From Acidimicrobiaceae bacterium (lineage in GTDB: Bacteria > Actinomycetota > Acidimicrobiia > Acidimicrobiales > Aldehydirespiratoraceae): 22,671 nt of DNA. The stretch spans positions 1 to 22,671 of the forward strand of contig VXNG01000263.1 of the NCBI GenBank assembly GCA_009840695.1, written 5' to 3'. A program made the translations under genes and the position numbers. Numbering within the stretch: position 1 is the stretch's first letter; each line of letters opens with the position of its first letter. The notes under the pieces are model-generated. The model had not been told where the DNA came from, did no database searches, and was given only the letters and a program-made list of their open reading frames with translations. Shown one piece after another: positions 1 through 10,038 of this stretch.

Positions 1-681
1 CCGGGCCACGGCCAGGGAGGCGGCTGTGATCACCGCCAGGCTGCCCTCGGCTCCGGTGAGGAGCTGCAGGGCGTCGAGGCCTCCGGGCGAGCGGGGCCGG
101 GCCAGGATCCGGAACGCCTCGCCGCTGGAGAGGACTCCCTCCAGGCCGCGCACCATCTGCTCCAGACCGCCGAAGCGCGCCGATGCCGTGCCGGTGGCCC
201 GGGTCGAGATCCAGCCGCCGACGGTCGAGTGGTGCAGTGACTGCGGGTAGTGGCCGAGCGTGAACCCGCGTTCGTTGAGGAAGCTCTCCAGGCTCCCCCC
301 GGTGACGGCGGCCTCGGCGGTGACCACCTGCGAGACCTCGTCGAGGTCGACGATCCGGTCCATGGCGAGTTGCAGCACCACGTCAGGTGAGCCGTCGAGG
401 CAGCCGACGACGTTGGTGCCGGTGCCCTGGACCTGCACGGTCGCGCCGAAGGCCGCAGCCACGCGCAGCACCAGGCCGACAGTCTCCGCCGACCTTGCGG
501 CCACCACGGCGGCGGGGGCGGTTCGGGCCGGGCCACGCTTCAGTCCCAGAGGCCACGTGTCGGCCGGGCCGCGCTTCAGTCCCAGAGGCCATATGTCGGC
601 CGGGCCGTCGCTCGCGGGGCGGGTGACGATCTCATCGGCCGGTATCCCCGCTCCGATCAGGGCCTCGACCGTGACACCCAC
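1..681 (-). CDS. FAD-binding (PCMH/VAO-type) oxidase, AGPS/GlcD-like, partial
   Basis: This is the N-terminal 227 codons of a flavin-linked oxidase; the C-terminal part lies beyond the window start. The visible part is the FAD-binding PCMH domain. It has the run AVVAARSAETVGLVLRVAAA, a GTGTN turn, and LGHYPQSLHHSTVGGWISTR followed by ATGTASARFGGLEQMV. These closely resemble alkylglycerone-phosphate synthase (AGPS) and its bacterial relatives, which oxidise or add to hydroxy-acid or alkyl substrates using FAD. The start was placed at GTG 681 because GGGGGAGGA lies just upstream, about 8 bases away. The reading frame remains open upstream of that GTG into the kinase gene, so the start rests on the ribosome binding site and on where family similarity begins. 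An in-frame 36-bp tandem duplication repeats the segment around the WPLGLKR motif. Substrate unknown; AGPS itself is one possibility, but a sugar-acid or polyol oxidase fits the neighbourhood better (inference). Confidence 0.8.
   Translation of the reverse strand, partial: MGVTVEALIGAGIPADEIVTRPASDGPADIWPLGLKRGPADTWPLGLKRGPARTAPAAVVAARSAETVGLVLRVAAAFGATVQVQGTGTNVVGCLDGSPDVVLQLAMDRIVDLDEVSQVVTAEAAVTGGSLESFLNERGFTLGHYPQSLHHSTVGGWISTRATGTASARFGGLEQMVRGLEGVLSSGEAFRILARPRSPGGLDALQLLTGAEGSLAVITAASLAVAR
526..606. repeat. 36-bp tandem duplication (2.25 copies) inside the FAD oxidase
   Basis: Units at 526-561 and 562-597 are followed by a 9-base partial third copy at 598-606, with only a few mismatches. 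Because 36 is a multiple of three it stays in frame and duplicates 12 residues (GPADxWPLGLKR). The homologous DWWPL segment normally occurs once, just before the FAD domain. Confidence 0.9.
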
Positions 682-788
682 TTGGTGGTCCTCCCCCAGT
701 TGGCCTGCCGTCCGGGCCGACCACCCCAGCCTAGGCCGCGCCGGGCCGCGGGCCCGAGGGCCGCCAGCGGCGACCCGCCTGCGACGTC

Positions 789-2319
789 TCAGCCCGGGGG
801 ACGCGATGGAAGCGGAAGGTGAGCAAGATCGCGGTCCAAGCCGGAGCGGGCGAAGGCGCGGCGCACGTCCCGGTAGTAGTCGGCGCCAGCCCGGAGCGCA
901 TCGGTCGCGACGGGCGAAGGCGCCCGGGACGATCCACTGCCCGGCGATGGCCCTGGCCGCGGAAAGAACGTCGGGGTGCGATCCGGCGTGGACCAGGGCG
1001 TAGGCCGCGGCGCCCCGCAGGCCGGGGTCGGCCTCATCGGGCACGACGACCTCGGTCCCGACGATGTCGGCGATCAGCTGGGTCCAAGCGTTCGAGCGCG
1101 ATCCGCCGCCGGTGACCCTGAGACCGGCAGGGTCGAAGCCGAAAGTCCGGAGCGCCTCGATCATCCAATAGCACTCGAAGACGACTCCCTCCAGCAGGGC
1201 CCTCACCAGGTCGGCCTCCGTGTGGCCGAAGCCGAGGCCCAGGAAGGCGCCGCGGGCCTCCGCCGACCAGTGCGGGGCTCCGCTCCCGGCCAGGGCAGGG
1301 ATGAATCGCGCCCCTCCCGCACCGGGAACCGACCCCTCCATGAGAGCGTCCAGCCGGTCCAGCACCGGACGACCCACCAGCTTCCCGTACCAGTCGAGAA
1401 CGCTGGCGCCGGCCATCCCCAGCGCCAGCACGCGGTAGAGCGACCGCGTAGAGCCGGGGGCAGTGATCAAGTTCCCGGAAGGGTCCTCGATCCGCCGCTC
1501 TACCGGGCCGGCCACCGACAGGGCGGTGCCCAGATAGCAGATGAGCCGGCCAGGCTCGACGACACCGCAGCCCAGCTCGGCGCAGGGCCCGTCCGCGGCG
1601 GCCAGCACTATCGGGACCCGCGGCGGCAGGGCGGTCTCGATGCCGGCGGCCGGAGACGTCCGCCCGGCCTCGGCACCGGGTGGCAGGGTGGCCGGCAGCA
1701 AGCCGGAGGGGACGCTGAAGGTGTCCACCAGCCCCTCGTGCCAGCGGTGATCAGCTATGTCGAAGAGCCCGGAATAGGCGGCTGCCGACCACTCGGCCGG
1801 CCAGTGGCCGGCCCCGAGACGACCTATCACGAAGGCCTGGGGAGTCACGATGCAGCCGGCCGCGGCCACGAGGTCGCGACGGTGCTCGATCAGCCACAGC
1901 AGGCGGGGCAGCCACAGCGAGGCATCCATGCGTACACCGGTGATTCGCTGGAGCCATCCAGCATCGGCGAGGGCCGCGGCCGCGGCGGCCTGGCCGAGCG
2001 CCCGGCGGTCCTGCCAGGTGATGAAGTCGGTGAGCAGCGTGCCATCGCGGTCGGCCAGCGCGAACGATCCCCGGGCGCCGGTCACAGCCACCGCTTCGAT
2101 CTTGGGCGATCCGGCCTCTGCCAGTGCTTGGCGGCAGGCGCCGGCGGTCGCCTGCCAGATCCGCATGGCCGGTTGCTCGCTCCAGCCGGGCCGAGGCCTC
2201 CAGCAAGGCGCTGGCACGTTCCCATAGCCCAGCCGGCGCCCGTCAGCGGCGAAGACGCCGGCCTTCACCGCGCTGGTGCCGATGTCAATGGCTACGACAA
2301 TGCCGGAGGATCGGCTCAC
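789..2319 (-). CDS. FGGY-family carbohydrate kinase (xylulokinase-like) with a frameshift near the C-terminus
   Basis: ATP-dependent kinase of the FGGY family, phosphorylating a ketose or polyol in the cytoplasm. It starts at GTG 2319 with GGAG about 9 bases upstream. The N-terminal phosphate-binding segment reads VVAIDIGTSAVKAG (residues 8-21), followed by TWQDRRA near 101. The probable catalytic Asp is in AAADGPCAELG (D243), and the second nucleotide-binding loop is VTGGGSRSNAW (residues 402-412). The frame is clean through AARAIAGQWIVPGA (about residue 467). After that the expected C-terminal helix (VATDALRAGADYYRDVRRAF, ending at TGA 789) is in another frame. Removing one base from the GGG run at 912-914 (plus strand) joins the two and gives about 509 residues, normal for the family. 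As written, the first frame does not stop but runs on in the same frame as the downstream FAD oxidase. The gene is divergent from the aldolase at 2477. Substrate not determinable. Confidence 0.85.
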
Positions 2320-2397
2320 TGCCGTTCTCCGTTCGTGCCCCGGCATTGGCCGACCCGGGTCTGCTCGGAGGGTCCCCGGCCAGCAATGGGGCCTTGC

Positions 2398-2426
2398 CTA
2401 TAGTCGACTGCTGTGATGCAGCCACA
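2398..2426 (+). promoter_or_regulatory. Possible divergent promoter/operator region
   Basis: The 109-base gap between the divergent kinase and aldolase genes contains CTATAG at 2398-2403. It can serve as a -10-like TATAGT (2399-2404) for the plus strand and TATAGG for the minus strand. A small inverted repeat TGTG-N7-CACA follows at 2412-2426. No convincing -35 was seen, so this is a weak call from sequence alone. Confidence 0.25.
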
Positions 2427-2476
2427 TTATGGCGCTCCGTGCGGGAGGCCCATGGCGTGCTGCCTGGGAGGACCCG

Positions 2477-3151
2477 TTGGGCCTGTCGGCTGAGCACCGG
2501 GCCGGCATCGACGCCATCCAGACTGCGTCGCGCGACCTGGTGAGGATGGACCTGCTGGAGCTCCACGGCGGCAACATAAGCGTGCGGGCTGACGACGGGC
2601 ACATGCTGATCACCAAGCACCATGTGAACAAGTCGGTGCCCAGCCCCGACGACATCGTCCGAACCAGCCTTGAGGAGGACGACGAGTTCACCAACATGGC
2701 CTCCAGCGCGTGGCTGGTACACCGCGAGATCTACCGGCGCAGCGACGCCCAGGCCATTATCCACGCCCACGGGCAGCTCACAGTGACGCTGTCGTTCTTC
2801 TACGACGAGGTCGAGCCGATCGACGAGAACGGCATCATGATCCTCGGTCGCAACGTGCCGGTGGTGGCCGCCCCCAAGCTGATCGGCTGGAACCTGGCCG
2901 CCGAGCCGATCGGCGACGCCCTGGCCGACAACAAGGTCGTGATCGAGAAGTGGCACGGCACGTTCGCCAAGGGTGTCGACCTGGTGGACGCCCTCCACAA
3001 GACCCGCAGCATGGAGTTCTCGGCCGGGCAGATCATCCGCGTCGCGCAGCTGCGCGACGTGATGCCCAACGCGCCGAAGTTCCCTCCCACCGAGGTCGCC
3101 GAGTGGCTCGGAGGCGTCCACCGCCCCGGCATTCGCCGCAACATTCTCTAG
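2477..3151 (+). CDS. Class II aldolase/adducin-family protein (AraD/FucA-like)
   Basis: Zinc-dependent aldolase or epimerase fold acting on phosphorylated sugars. The start is taken as TTG 2477, which has GGGAGG (2466-2471) five bases upstream. An in-frame ATG at 2429 adds 16 residues but has no ribosome binding site. From TTG the phosphate-binding motif HGGNISVR falls at residues 30-37, the usual distance from the N-terminus. The metal site appears intact: HAH at 96-98 and a third His in EKWHG (H160). The segment equivalent to SSEWRFH of L-fuculose-1-phosphate aldolase reads SSAWLVH, so the catalytic Glu is Ala (A78). This argues against simple FucA chemistry. It is the only gene of the island on the plus strand; it faces PhyH convergently and diverges from the kinase, with which it may form a functional pair. 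Confidence 0.85.
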   Translation: MGLSAEHRAGIDAIQTASRDLVRMDLLELHGGNISVRADDGHMLITKHHVNKSVPSPDDIVRTSLEEDDEFTNMASSAWLVHREIYRRSDAQAIIHAHGQLTVTLSFFYDEVEPIDENGIMILGRNVPVVAAPKLIGWNLAAEPIGDALADNKVVIEKWHGTFAKGVDLVDALHKTRSMEFSAGQIIRVAQLRDVMPNAPKFPPTEVAEWLGGVHRPGIRRNIL

Positions 3152-3156
3152 ATCGC

Positions 3157-3175
3157 CCGGCCGTGGGGAGGCCGG
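3157..3175. terminator. Bidirectional hairpin between convergent genes
   Basis: CCGGCC (3157-3162), a 7-base loop and GGCCGG (3170-3175) form a perfect 6-bp stem. It fills the 24 bases between the aldolase stop (3149-3151) and the PhyH stop (3176-3178). There is no clear T-run on either side, so it may be a weak or Rho-assisted terminator. Confidence 0.5.
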
Positions 3176-4090
3176 CTAGTTGGGTTGGTACGGGACCGGC
3201 TCGCCGTCGCGGAGGACCGGGGTCCACTGGATCCTGAAGAACTCGCGGATGGCGGTGGAGTACCGGTCGATCAGTTCGGCCCGCTCGGACTCGGACATGT
3301 CGCCCTTGATGGATGACACCCAGGTGTTGGCCAGCGCGCCCGGATCGTCGAGCGGCGGCTCCTTGACGCCCGGTGCCGAGAAGTGGCACACCACGGCCAC
3401 TCTCGGGCCGTCGCTGGTGTTGTCGGTGGACTTGTGCATGATGCTCGAGTGGAACAGCAGCAGGTCCCCGGCGTTGAGCAGGGCCGCGACCTCGCTGCTG
3501 GTGTCGCGCTCGGTGATCTCGACATAGCCGCCCCGGGCCTGCGGCCTGCGGTCGGGTTCGACGTTGTGGATCGGGTCGGTGTGGGAGCCGGGCACGACCC
3601 AGAGCGGCCCGTTGTCGGGGGTGGCGTCGGTGATCGCCAGCCAGGCCGCCACCTGGCCGCTGGGTTCGAGGCGGTGGTACCAGGTGTCCTGGTGCCAGGG
3701 CTGGCCGGCCGCGCCCCGGTTCTTGAAGATGAACTGGGAGTCGTAGCAGCTGACGTCGGGGCCGATCAGCTGGCTGAGATAGGTCACGAGCTTGCGGGAC
3801 GTGATGAACGCGCCGACCTGCGGGTCCCAGAAGTGGAGCCAGAAGATCTTGCCCACCAGCTCCTCGGGCAGCTTCGAGTCCGGGTGCGGCCGCGGCTCCC
3901 GTGAGACCTTGGCCTTGCCTATGTCCCCGCCCGCCGCGTCGGCCCGGGCGAGCTCCACCGCCCGGTCGTGCAGGGCCTGGCAGTAGGCGGCGTCGGCGAA
4001 ACCCCTGATGAGCAGATAGCCGTTGGCCTTCCAGTCCGCGAGCTGCTCGCCGGTCAGTGAGTCGGTCCTGTCCATCAACGATGTGGCCAT
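3176..4090 (-). CDS. Phytanoyl-CoA dioxygenase (PhyH) family Fe(II)/2-oxoglutarate oxygenase
   Basis: A 304-residue member of the PhyH family, non-haem iron oxygenases that hydroxylate a substrate while converting 2-oxoglutarate to succinate. The iron-binding facial triad is visible: WHQD gives H133 and D135, and the distal His is in SIMHKSTDN (H219). R230 in DGPRVAV is placed to bind 2-oxoglutarate. The DNGPLWVVPGSH segment (159-170) is typical. ATG 4090 is preceded by GGGGGAGG at a 7-base spacing. It follows PrpF after 70 bases and is the last gene of the long minus-strand run. That gap has a TATCCT box that could give it some independent expression. Family members act on acyl-CoAs, but also on sugars, compatible solutes, phosphonates and secondary metabolites, so the substrate cannot be assigned. 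Confidence 0.9.
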   Translation of the reverse strand: MATSLMDRTDSLTGEQLADWKANGYLLIRGFADAAYCQALHDRAVELARADAAGGDIGKAKVSREPRPHPDSKLPEELVGKIFWLHFWDPQVGAFITSRKLVTYLSQLIGPDVSCYDSQFIFKNRGAAGQPWHQDTWYHRLEPSGQVAAWLAITDATPDNGPLWVVPGSHTDPIHNVEPDRRPQARGGYVEITERDTSSEVAALLNAGDLLLFHSSIMHKSTDNTSDGPRVAVVCHFSAPGVKEPPLDDPGALANTWVSSIKGDMSESERAELIDRYSTAIREFFRIQWTPVLRDGEPVPYQPN

Positions 4091-4160
4091 CGGATGACCT
4101 CCCCCTAGTCGAGATCAGGATACCCCACCGGCACTGGGGCGAGCCCAGCCGCCGACCCGT

Positions 4161-5345
4161 CTACTCCTGATACCAGGCACGGCCGGCCAGGTGGGATTCA
4201 GGTACGAGCACCGAGCCCCGCATGATCTGCCGCGCTGTCCGGTCTACGGTCACCGCGGGGAACCGCCAACCGCCGCCGGAGCCCCGCTCGGCAGTGACGC
4301 CGATCTCGATCACGCCCGCGGGATGGCCGATCCGCAGCGTCCGGTCCCCCGCGGCCCCGCCCGAGACCACGTCGGCCACGACGGTGCCCGGCAGAGCCGC
4401 GGCACCGGCCAGGGCCATGGCGCCGGTCAGCGCCACGGTGCGGTGTGTGCGGCGCATCGAGATGAGCCGCACGGCCAGGTCGATGCTCTCCGCGGTGACC
4501 TGCTTCCCGCTGCTCGCCCGGTAGGACGCGGCCGGGCCGACCATGGCCACCTTCGGGATCGTCGGCTGCCGGGCGGCCTCATCCAGCGACGACGCCAGCC
4601 CGATCCGCACCGCGGTCTCGCAGCGCATGTGCTCAAGCCGGGCTTGCAGGTCATGGTCCGAGTCGAGCACGCCCGCCGGCGCGGAGGCGGCCGCTCCCAT
4701 CTCTTCGGCTCGAACGAACACGGCCGGGTTGGCCACATCGACGATGGACGCGGTGACCGACCGGCCGTCGCCGGTGCCGATCTGCTCGCACGGCGCTCCG
4801 GTCGGCAGCGGACCCCGCCCGATGGAGCCGCCGGGATCGATGTAGGTCATGGCGATGCGGGATCCGGTCCCGGGCACGCCCTGGATGGCGAAGTCGCCGG
4901 CCGGTTCGTACCGGCCCCGCCGGGTCGGCACCCGGGCCCGGCAGAGCTGGCCAGTGTTGGCGCTTAGCACCACCACGTCGGTCGAGCTATCGCCCGGCTC
5001 GATGAGGCCGTTGTCGACCGCGAATGGCCCGATCGCGGCCGAGATGTTGCCGCAGTTGCCGGTGAAGTCCACGAAGGGCTCGACCACCTCCACCTGCGCG
5101 AACCGGTAGGCGACGTCGGCTGGTGAGTCCGGGGGCGGCGCGCCGACGATGGCGGCCTTGCTCAACGAGGACGATCCCCCGCCGAGGCCGTCGATCTGCC
5201 TGCCGTCGGGGTCGGGGCTGCCGAGGGCGGCCAGGATGATGGCTTCTATCTGGCTGCCGTCGTATCCGGCGATGTCGTCGGCGGCGAACAGCACCCCCCG
5301 GCTGGTTCCGCCCCGCCAGAACGACGCCGGAACGGGCCGGTCCAT
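4161..5345 (-). CDS. PrpF-family isomerase (methylaconitate isomerase / oxalomesaconate tautomerase-like)
   Basis: A 394-residue protein of the PrpF family, diaminopimelate-epimerase-like folds that shift double bonds in tricarboxylic or unsaturated acids. The N-terminus RVPxxFxRGGTSKG signature appears as DRPVPASFWRGGTSRG (residues 2-17). GLGGGSSSLSKAAIV contains K63 and DFTGNCGNISAAIG contains C98, the conserved Lys and Cys of the PrpF active site. It starts at ATG 5345, 12 bases after the citrate-synthase-family stop with no clear Shine-Dalgarno sequence, suggesting translational coupling. The adjacent citrate-synthase-like gene recalls the 2-methylcitrate route, where PrpF isomerises 2-methyl-trans-aconitate. 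However, no AcnD or PrpB is present here. GalD-like 4-oxalomesaconate tautomerase is an alternative. Confidence 0.85.
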   Translation of the reverse strand: MDRPVPASFWRGGTSRGVLFAADDIAGYDGSQIEAIILAALGSPDPDGRQIDGLGGGSSSLSKAAIVGAPPPDSPADVAYRFAQVEVVEPFVDFTGNCGNISAAIGPFAVDNGLIEPGDSSTDVVVLSANTGQLCRARVPTRRGRYEPAGDFAIQGVPGTGSRIAMTYIDPGGSIGRGPLPTGAPCEQIGTGDGRSVTASIVDVANPAVFVRAEEMGAAASAPAGVLDSDHDLQARLEHMRCETAVRIGLASSLDEAARQPTIPKVAMVGPAASYRASSGKQVTAESIDLAVRLISMRRTHRTVALTGAMALAGAAALPGTVVADVVSGGAAGDRTLRIGHPAGVIEIGVTAERGSGGGWRFPAVTVDRTARQIMRGSVLVPESHLAGRAWYQE

Positions 5346-5357
5346 AGGTCTCGAGGG

Positions 5358-6488
5358 TCAGCCCGGCGGGTAGGGCCGGGCGGTCTCGCCCTCGTAGAGG
5401 GCTCGGGGCCGGATCAGGCGGTTGTCGGCGTACTGCTCGAGGAGGTGTGCGGTCCATCCCGCGATGCGGCTGGCCGCGATGAAGCTGGTGAACATGTTGA
5501 GCGGGAAGCCGAGGTGGTACAGCACCAGCGCGGAGTAGTAGTCGACGTTGGCGCTGAGGCCCTTGCGCTCCAGCAGCTCGCGCTCGAGGCCGGTGGCGAC
5601 CGCGTGCCAGTCGGGCTCGCCGGCAGCCTCGCCGAGCTCGCCGGCCAGCCGGTCCATGGCCGCGCACCGCGGGTCGCGGGTCCGGTACACGCGGTGGCCG
5701 AACCCGGGCACCTTGCGACGGGCCGCCAGGGCCGCTTCCACGAAGGCGACCACATTCCCGGGCTCGCCGATCTCGCGGAACGCTCCCATGGCGTCGTCGA
5801 CCGCCCCGCCGTGCAGGGCTCCCTTCAGCGCCCCGGACGCGGAGGTGATGGCTGAGTAGTAGTCCGACAGCGTGCCCACGGTGGTGCGGGCCGTGAACGT
5901 GGAGGCGTTGAGTTCGTGCTCGGCGTAGGTGTTGAGAACCGCGTTCAGGGCCGCTGCTGCGCTGCCGGAGGGGGGCTCGCCGGTGAGCATGTACATGAAG
6001 TTGGCGGCGTGGCCGAGGCTGGGATCGGGCGCGACGGGGTCTTGGCCCCGCACGAGCCGCGACATGGCGGCCACCACCGTCGGGAGCCGGGCCACCAGGC
6101 CGGTGGCCTTGCTGACAACGGACTCCGTCGAGATGTCGTCGGCGGTGGGATCGGTGACCCCCAGCATCGACACCGCGGTGCGCAGGATGGACATGGGGTT
6201 GGCGGTGGCGATCGGTGCGCTGGCCAGGAACCCGGCGACCGTCGCCGGCAGGGCGCGCTGCGCGGCCACCTCGGCCGCGAAGGCCTGGCTCTGGGCCGTG
6301 TCGGGCCAGTCGCCGTGCCACAGCAGCCAGACGGTGTCGAGGAACTCGGCGGACTCCACGAAGTCGCCGATGGCGTAGCCCCGGTACAGCAGGACACCGT
6401 TCGGCCCGTCGATGAAGCACACCGACGAGCCGCAGGCCAGCACCCCCTCGAGGCCGGAGATCACCTTGGCTTCGGGTTGGGTGCTCAT
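5358..6488 (-). CDS. Citrate synthase family protein (citrate or 2-methylcitrate synthase-like)
   Basis: A 376-residue Claisen-type condensing enzyme that joins an acyl-CoA to a 2-oxo acid such as oxaloacetate. All three catalytic residues are visible: H226 in LKGALHGG, H265 in PGFGHRVYR and D316 in ANVDYYSA. H191 (AEHELNAST) and R341 (ASRIAGWTAH) fit the substrate site. The length matches short bacterial citrate/2-methylcitrate synthases. ATG 6488 has AAGGAG about 9 bases upstream. It sits 28 bases after the aldehyde dehydrogenase stop and 12 bases before prpF-like, inside a sugar-uptake operon. The tight PrpF link favours a 2-methylcitrate-synthase-like role, but sequence alone cannot separate acetyl-CoA from propionyl-CoA or another acyl donor. 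Confidence 0.92.
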   Translation of the reverse strand: MSTQPEAKVISGLEGVLACGSSVCFIDGPNGVLLYRGYAIGDFVESAEFLDTVWLLWHGDWPDTAQSQAFAAEVAAQRALPATVAGFLASAPIATANPMSILRTAVSMLGVTDPTADDISTESVVSKATGLVARLPTVVAAMSRLVRGQDPVAPDPSLGHAANFMYMLTGEPPSGSAAAALNAVLNTYAEHELNASTFTARTTVGTLSDYYSAITSASGALKGALHGGAVDDAMGAFREIGEPGNVVAFVEAALAARRKVPGFGHRVYRTRDPRCAAMDRLAGELGEAAGEPDWHAVATGLERELLERKGLSANVDYYSALVLYHLGFPLNMFTSFIAASRIAGWTAHLLEQYADNRLIRPRALYEGETARPYPPG

Positions 6489-6516
6489 GGCTCGATGCTC
6501 CTTGGGGGTCTAGAGG

Positions 6517-8027
<1,511 letters not shown>

Positions 8028-8031
<4 letters not shown>

Positions 8032-9041
8032 CGGTACCCGCCCGTTCGGGCCGCGTCCAGCCCCACCGCGAACAGCAGCAGCCCGCCCTGGGCGATCAGC
8101 TGGTAGAAGGTCTGCCAGCCGGCCAGGGTCATGCCGTTGATGAGCAGCCCGAGGATGACCACGCCCAGCACGGTCCCGCCCATCGAGCCGGTGCCGCCGG
8201 TGAGGCCCACCCCGCCGAGGATCACCGCGGTGATGATGATCAACTCCCATCCGAAGGCGGCGCTGGCCGCGGAGCCGCCCTGGCTCGACGACAGCACGAA
8301 GCCGGCGACGCCGGAGCAGGTGCCGCTGACCACCAGGTACATGATCCTCAGCCGGTCGACGTTCAGGGCGGCCGCCCGGCCCGACTCGGAGTTGCCGCCG
8401 ACCGCGTAGGCGTAGAGCCCGAAGCGGGTCCGGCTCAGCAGCAGCCACCCCGCCACCGCGAACAGGGCCGCGAAGATCAACGAGAACTTGATGTCGAAGA
8501 TCTCCTTCTGCATCACGGTGTAGGTCGGGTCCTTGACGAGCGTCCCGAGGTTGCCGAGGACGCCGCTGCCGCCGTCGAGGACGTAGGCGAGGCCCCGGGC
8601 GATCCCCAGCATCCCGAGCGTGGCCACGATGGGGTTGACCCGAAGCTTCACCACTACGAAGCCGTTGACCAGCCCGACCGCGACGCCCACCCCGATCACC
8701 ATCGCGATGGCCAGCAACGGGTGGATGCCGGTGGCCATGATCTTGGTGCCGACAGTGCCGGACAGGGCGATGGTGGAGCCGACCGAGATGTCCAGGGCGC
8801 CCGATATGAGCCCGAACGTGGCCCCGACGGACACCACCATCAGCACCGCGGTGGCCTGGCCCGCGTTGAGCAGGTTGTTCACGGTCAGGAAGCCGTAGGC
8901 GACCTTGGCGAAGAGGATGATCTCGATGAGCAGGACCAGGCCGAGGGTGGACCGCTGGCCGCGGTCGGAGAGCACCGCGGCCCAGAACCGCCGACCCAAC
9001 GTGTTGGCGGTCGTGTCGCGCGCCATGGTTGCCACGGTCAC
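8028..9041 (-). CDS. Sugar ABC transporter permease, RbsC type (first of two)
   Basis: A 337-residue integral membrane permease of the BPD_transp_2/RbsC family, with roughly eight to ten hydrophobic segments after a short polar N-terminus. Family landmarks are GATFGLISGALDISVGS near residues 70-90, VKLRVNPIVATLGM in the middle, AVGGNSESGRAAALNVDR (the coupling region to the ATPase), and ILGGVGLTGGTGSMGGT near the C-terminus. GTG 9041 overlaps the stop of the other permease as GTGA; an internal ATG at 9026 is possible. The downstream aldehyde dehydrogenase start overlaps its stop in the same way. It is likely translated in coupled fashion with the second permease and forms a heteromeric channel with it. 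Confidence 0.93.
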
Positions 9042-10036
9042 CGGAACCCGCCCTTGGGGCGCTGGTCGAAGGCGACCGCGACGATCAGCAGGATCCCCTC
9101 GATGACCATGACCCAGTCGGGGACCACCGCCAGCTGGATCAGGCCGTTGGCCAGGGTGGTCACGAACAGCACCCCGATCAGGGTGCCGACGATCGATCCC
9201 TTGCCGCCGGTGAGGCTGGCTCCTCCGAGGAACACCGCAGTAGCCACCGCGAACTCCCGGCCGGTGCCGGAGTTGGGGGCGATGCTCCCGAGCAACGACG
9301 CCAGGATCACCCCGGCCAAGCCGGTGTACAGCCCGGCCACGACGTACATGCCCAGGCGGAACCGGTCCACGTTCATGGCCGCCTGCCGGGCTGCCTCCGG
9401 GTTGCCGCCCACCGCGAACAGGTGGCGCCCCACCTTGGTGGTGCGCAGCAGGATGACGGACACCACCGCGGTGAACACCAGGAAGTACACCGGTACCGGG
9501 ATGTCGAAGAGCCGCTCCCGGGCAAACCGGAAGCCGTCGTCGCGAACCTGAGTGTGGCGGCCGTCGGTGATGATGAAGCCGGTGCCCTGGAGGACGAACA
9601 GCATGGCCAGGGTGGCCACCAGCGGGTTGATGCGGAGCTTGGTGATGATGAGGCCGTTGGCGAGGCCGGTAACGCCGCCGACGAGGAAACCGATGGTGAA
9701 GGCGAGCACCAGCGGGACCCCGGCCACGAACAGCTTCCCGGAGACCACCCCGGTCATCATCATCCCCGACCCGATCGACAGGTCCAGCCCGCCCCCGATC
9801 AGAACCAGGGTGAAGCCGGTGGCCACGATGAAGGTCACCGAACTGAACTGGACGATGGTCAGGAGGTTGGTGGTGGTGAAGAAGAACTCGAGGCGCAGTG
9901 TCAGGAACAGCACCAGCAGCCCGAGGGCGACCACCAGCAGGACGTTCTGACCGAGCAGGATGCGGCGGAGCCGGGCCGCGGTCTGCGCGCTGGTCTCCAT
10001 CGCGCTGCTGCCGACCGCGACGGGGGTGACGGTCAT
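9038..10036 (-). CDS. Sugar ABC transporter permease, RbsC type (second of two)
   Basis: A 332-residue RbsC-family permease, clearly diverged from the neighbouring permease. Landmarks are VLIGGGLDLSIGSGMMM, TKLRINPLVATLAMLFVLQG, AVGGNPEAARQAAMNVDRFR and FLGGASLTGGKGSIVGT. The start is set at ATG 10036, two bases past the ATPase stop (10041-10039). An upstream in-frame ATG at 10093 would overlap the ATPase gene by more than 50 bases and add residues with no family resemblance. With the ATPase, the other permease and the lipoprotein it makes a complete importer. The gene order is ATPase, permease, permease, while the binding protein is encoded four genes earlier. Confidence 0.92.
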   Translation of the reverse strand: MTVTPVAVGSSAMETSAQTAARLRRILLGQNVLLVVALGLLVLFLTLRLEFFFTTTNLLTIVQFSSVTFIVATGFTLVLIGGGLDLSIGSGMMMTGVVSGKLFVAGVPLVLAFTIGFLVGGVTGLANGLIITKLRINPLVATLAMLFVLQGTGFIITDGRHTQVRDDGFRFARERLFDIPVPVYFLVFTAVVSVILLRTTKVGRHLFAVGGNPEAARQAAMNVDRFRLGMYVVAGLYTGLAGVILASLLGSIAPNSGTGREFAVATAVFLGGASLTGGKGSIVGTLIGVLFVTTLANGLIQLAVVPDWVMVIEGILLIVAVAFDQRPKGGFR

Positions 10037-10038
10037 GG

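Noticed and set aside
976..2403. 475-codon plus-strand open frame
   Set aside because: Shadow of the FGGY kinase, which has clear family motifs on the minus strand.
2412..2426. CRP-type binding site in the divergent region
   Set aside because: TGTG-N7-CACA is shorter than a real CRP palindrome and is expected by chance.
4987..6420. 477-codon minus-strand open frame
   Set aside because: Out-of-frame shadow of the citrate-synthase-family and PrpF genes, rich in Arg and Pro.
4161..6488. Complete 2-methylcitrate (propionate) operon
   Set aside because: Only a condensing enzyme and a PrpF-like isomerase are present; AcnD/PrpD and PrpB are absent from the window.
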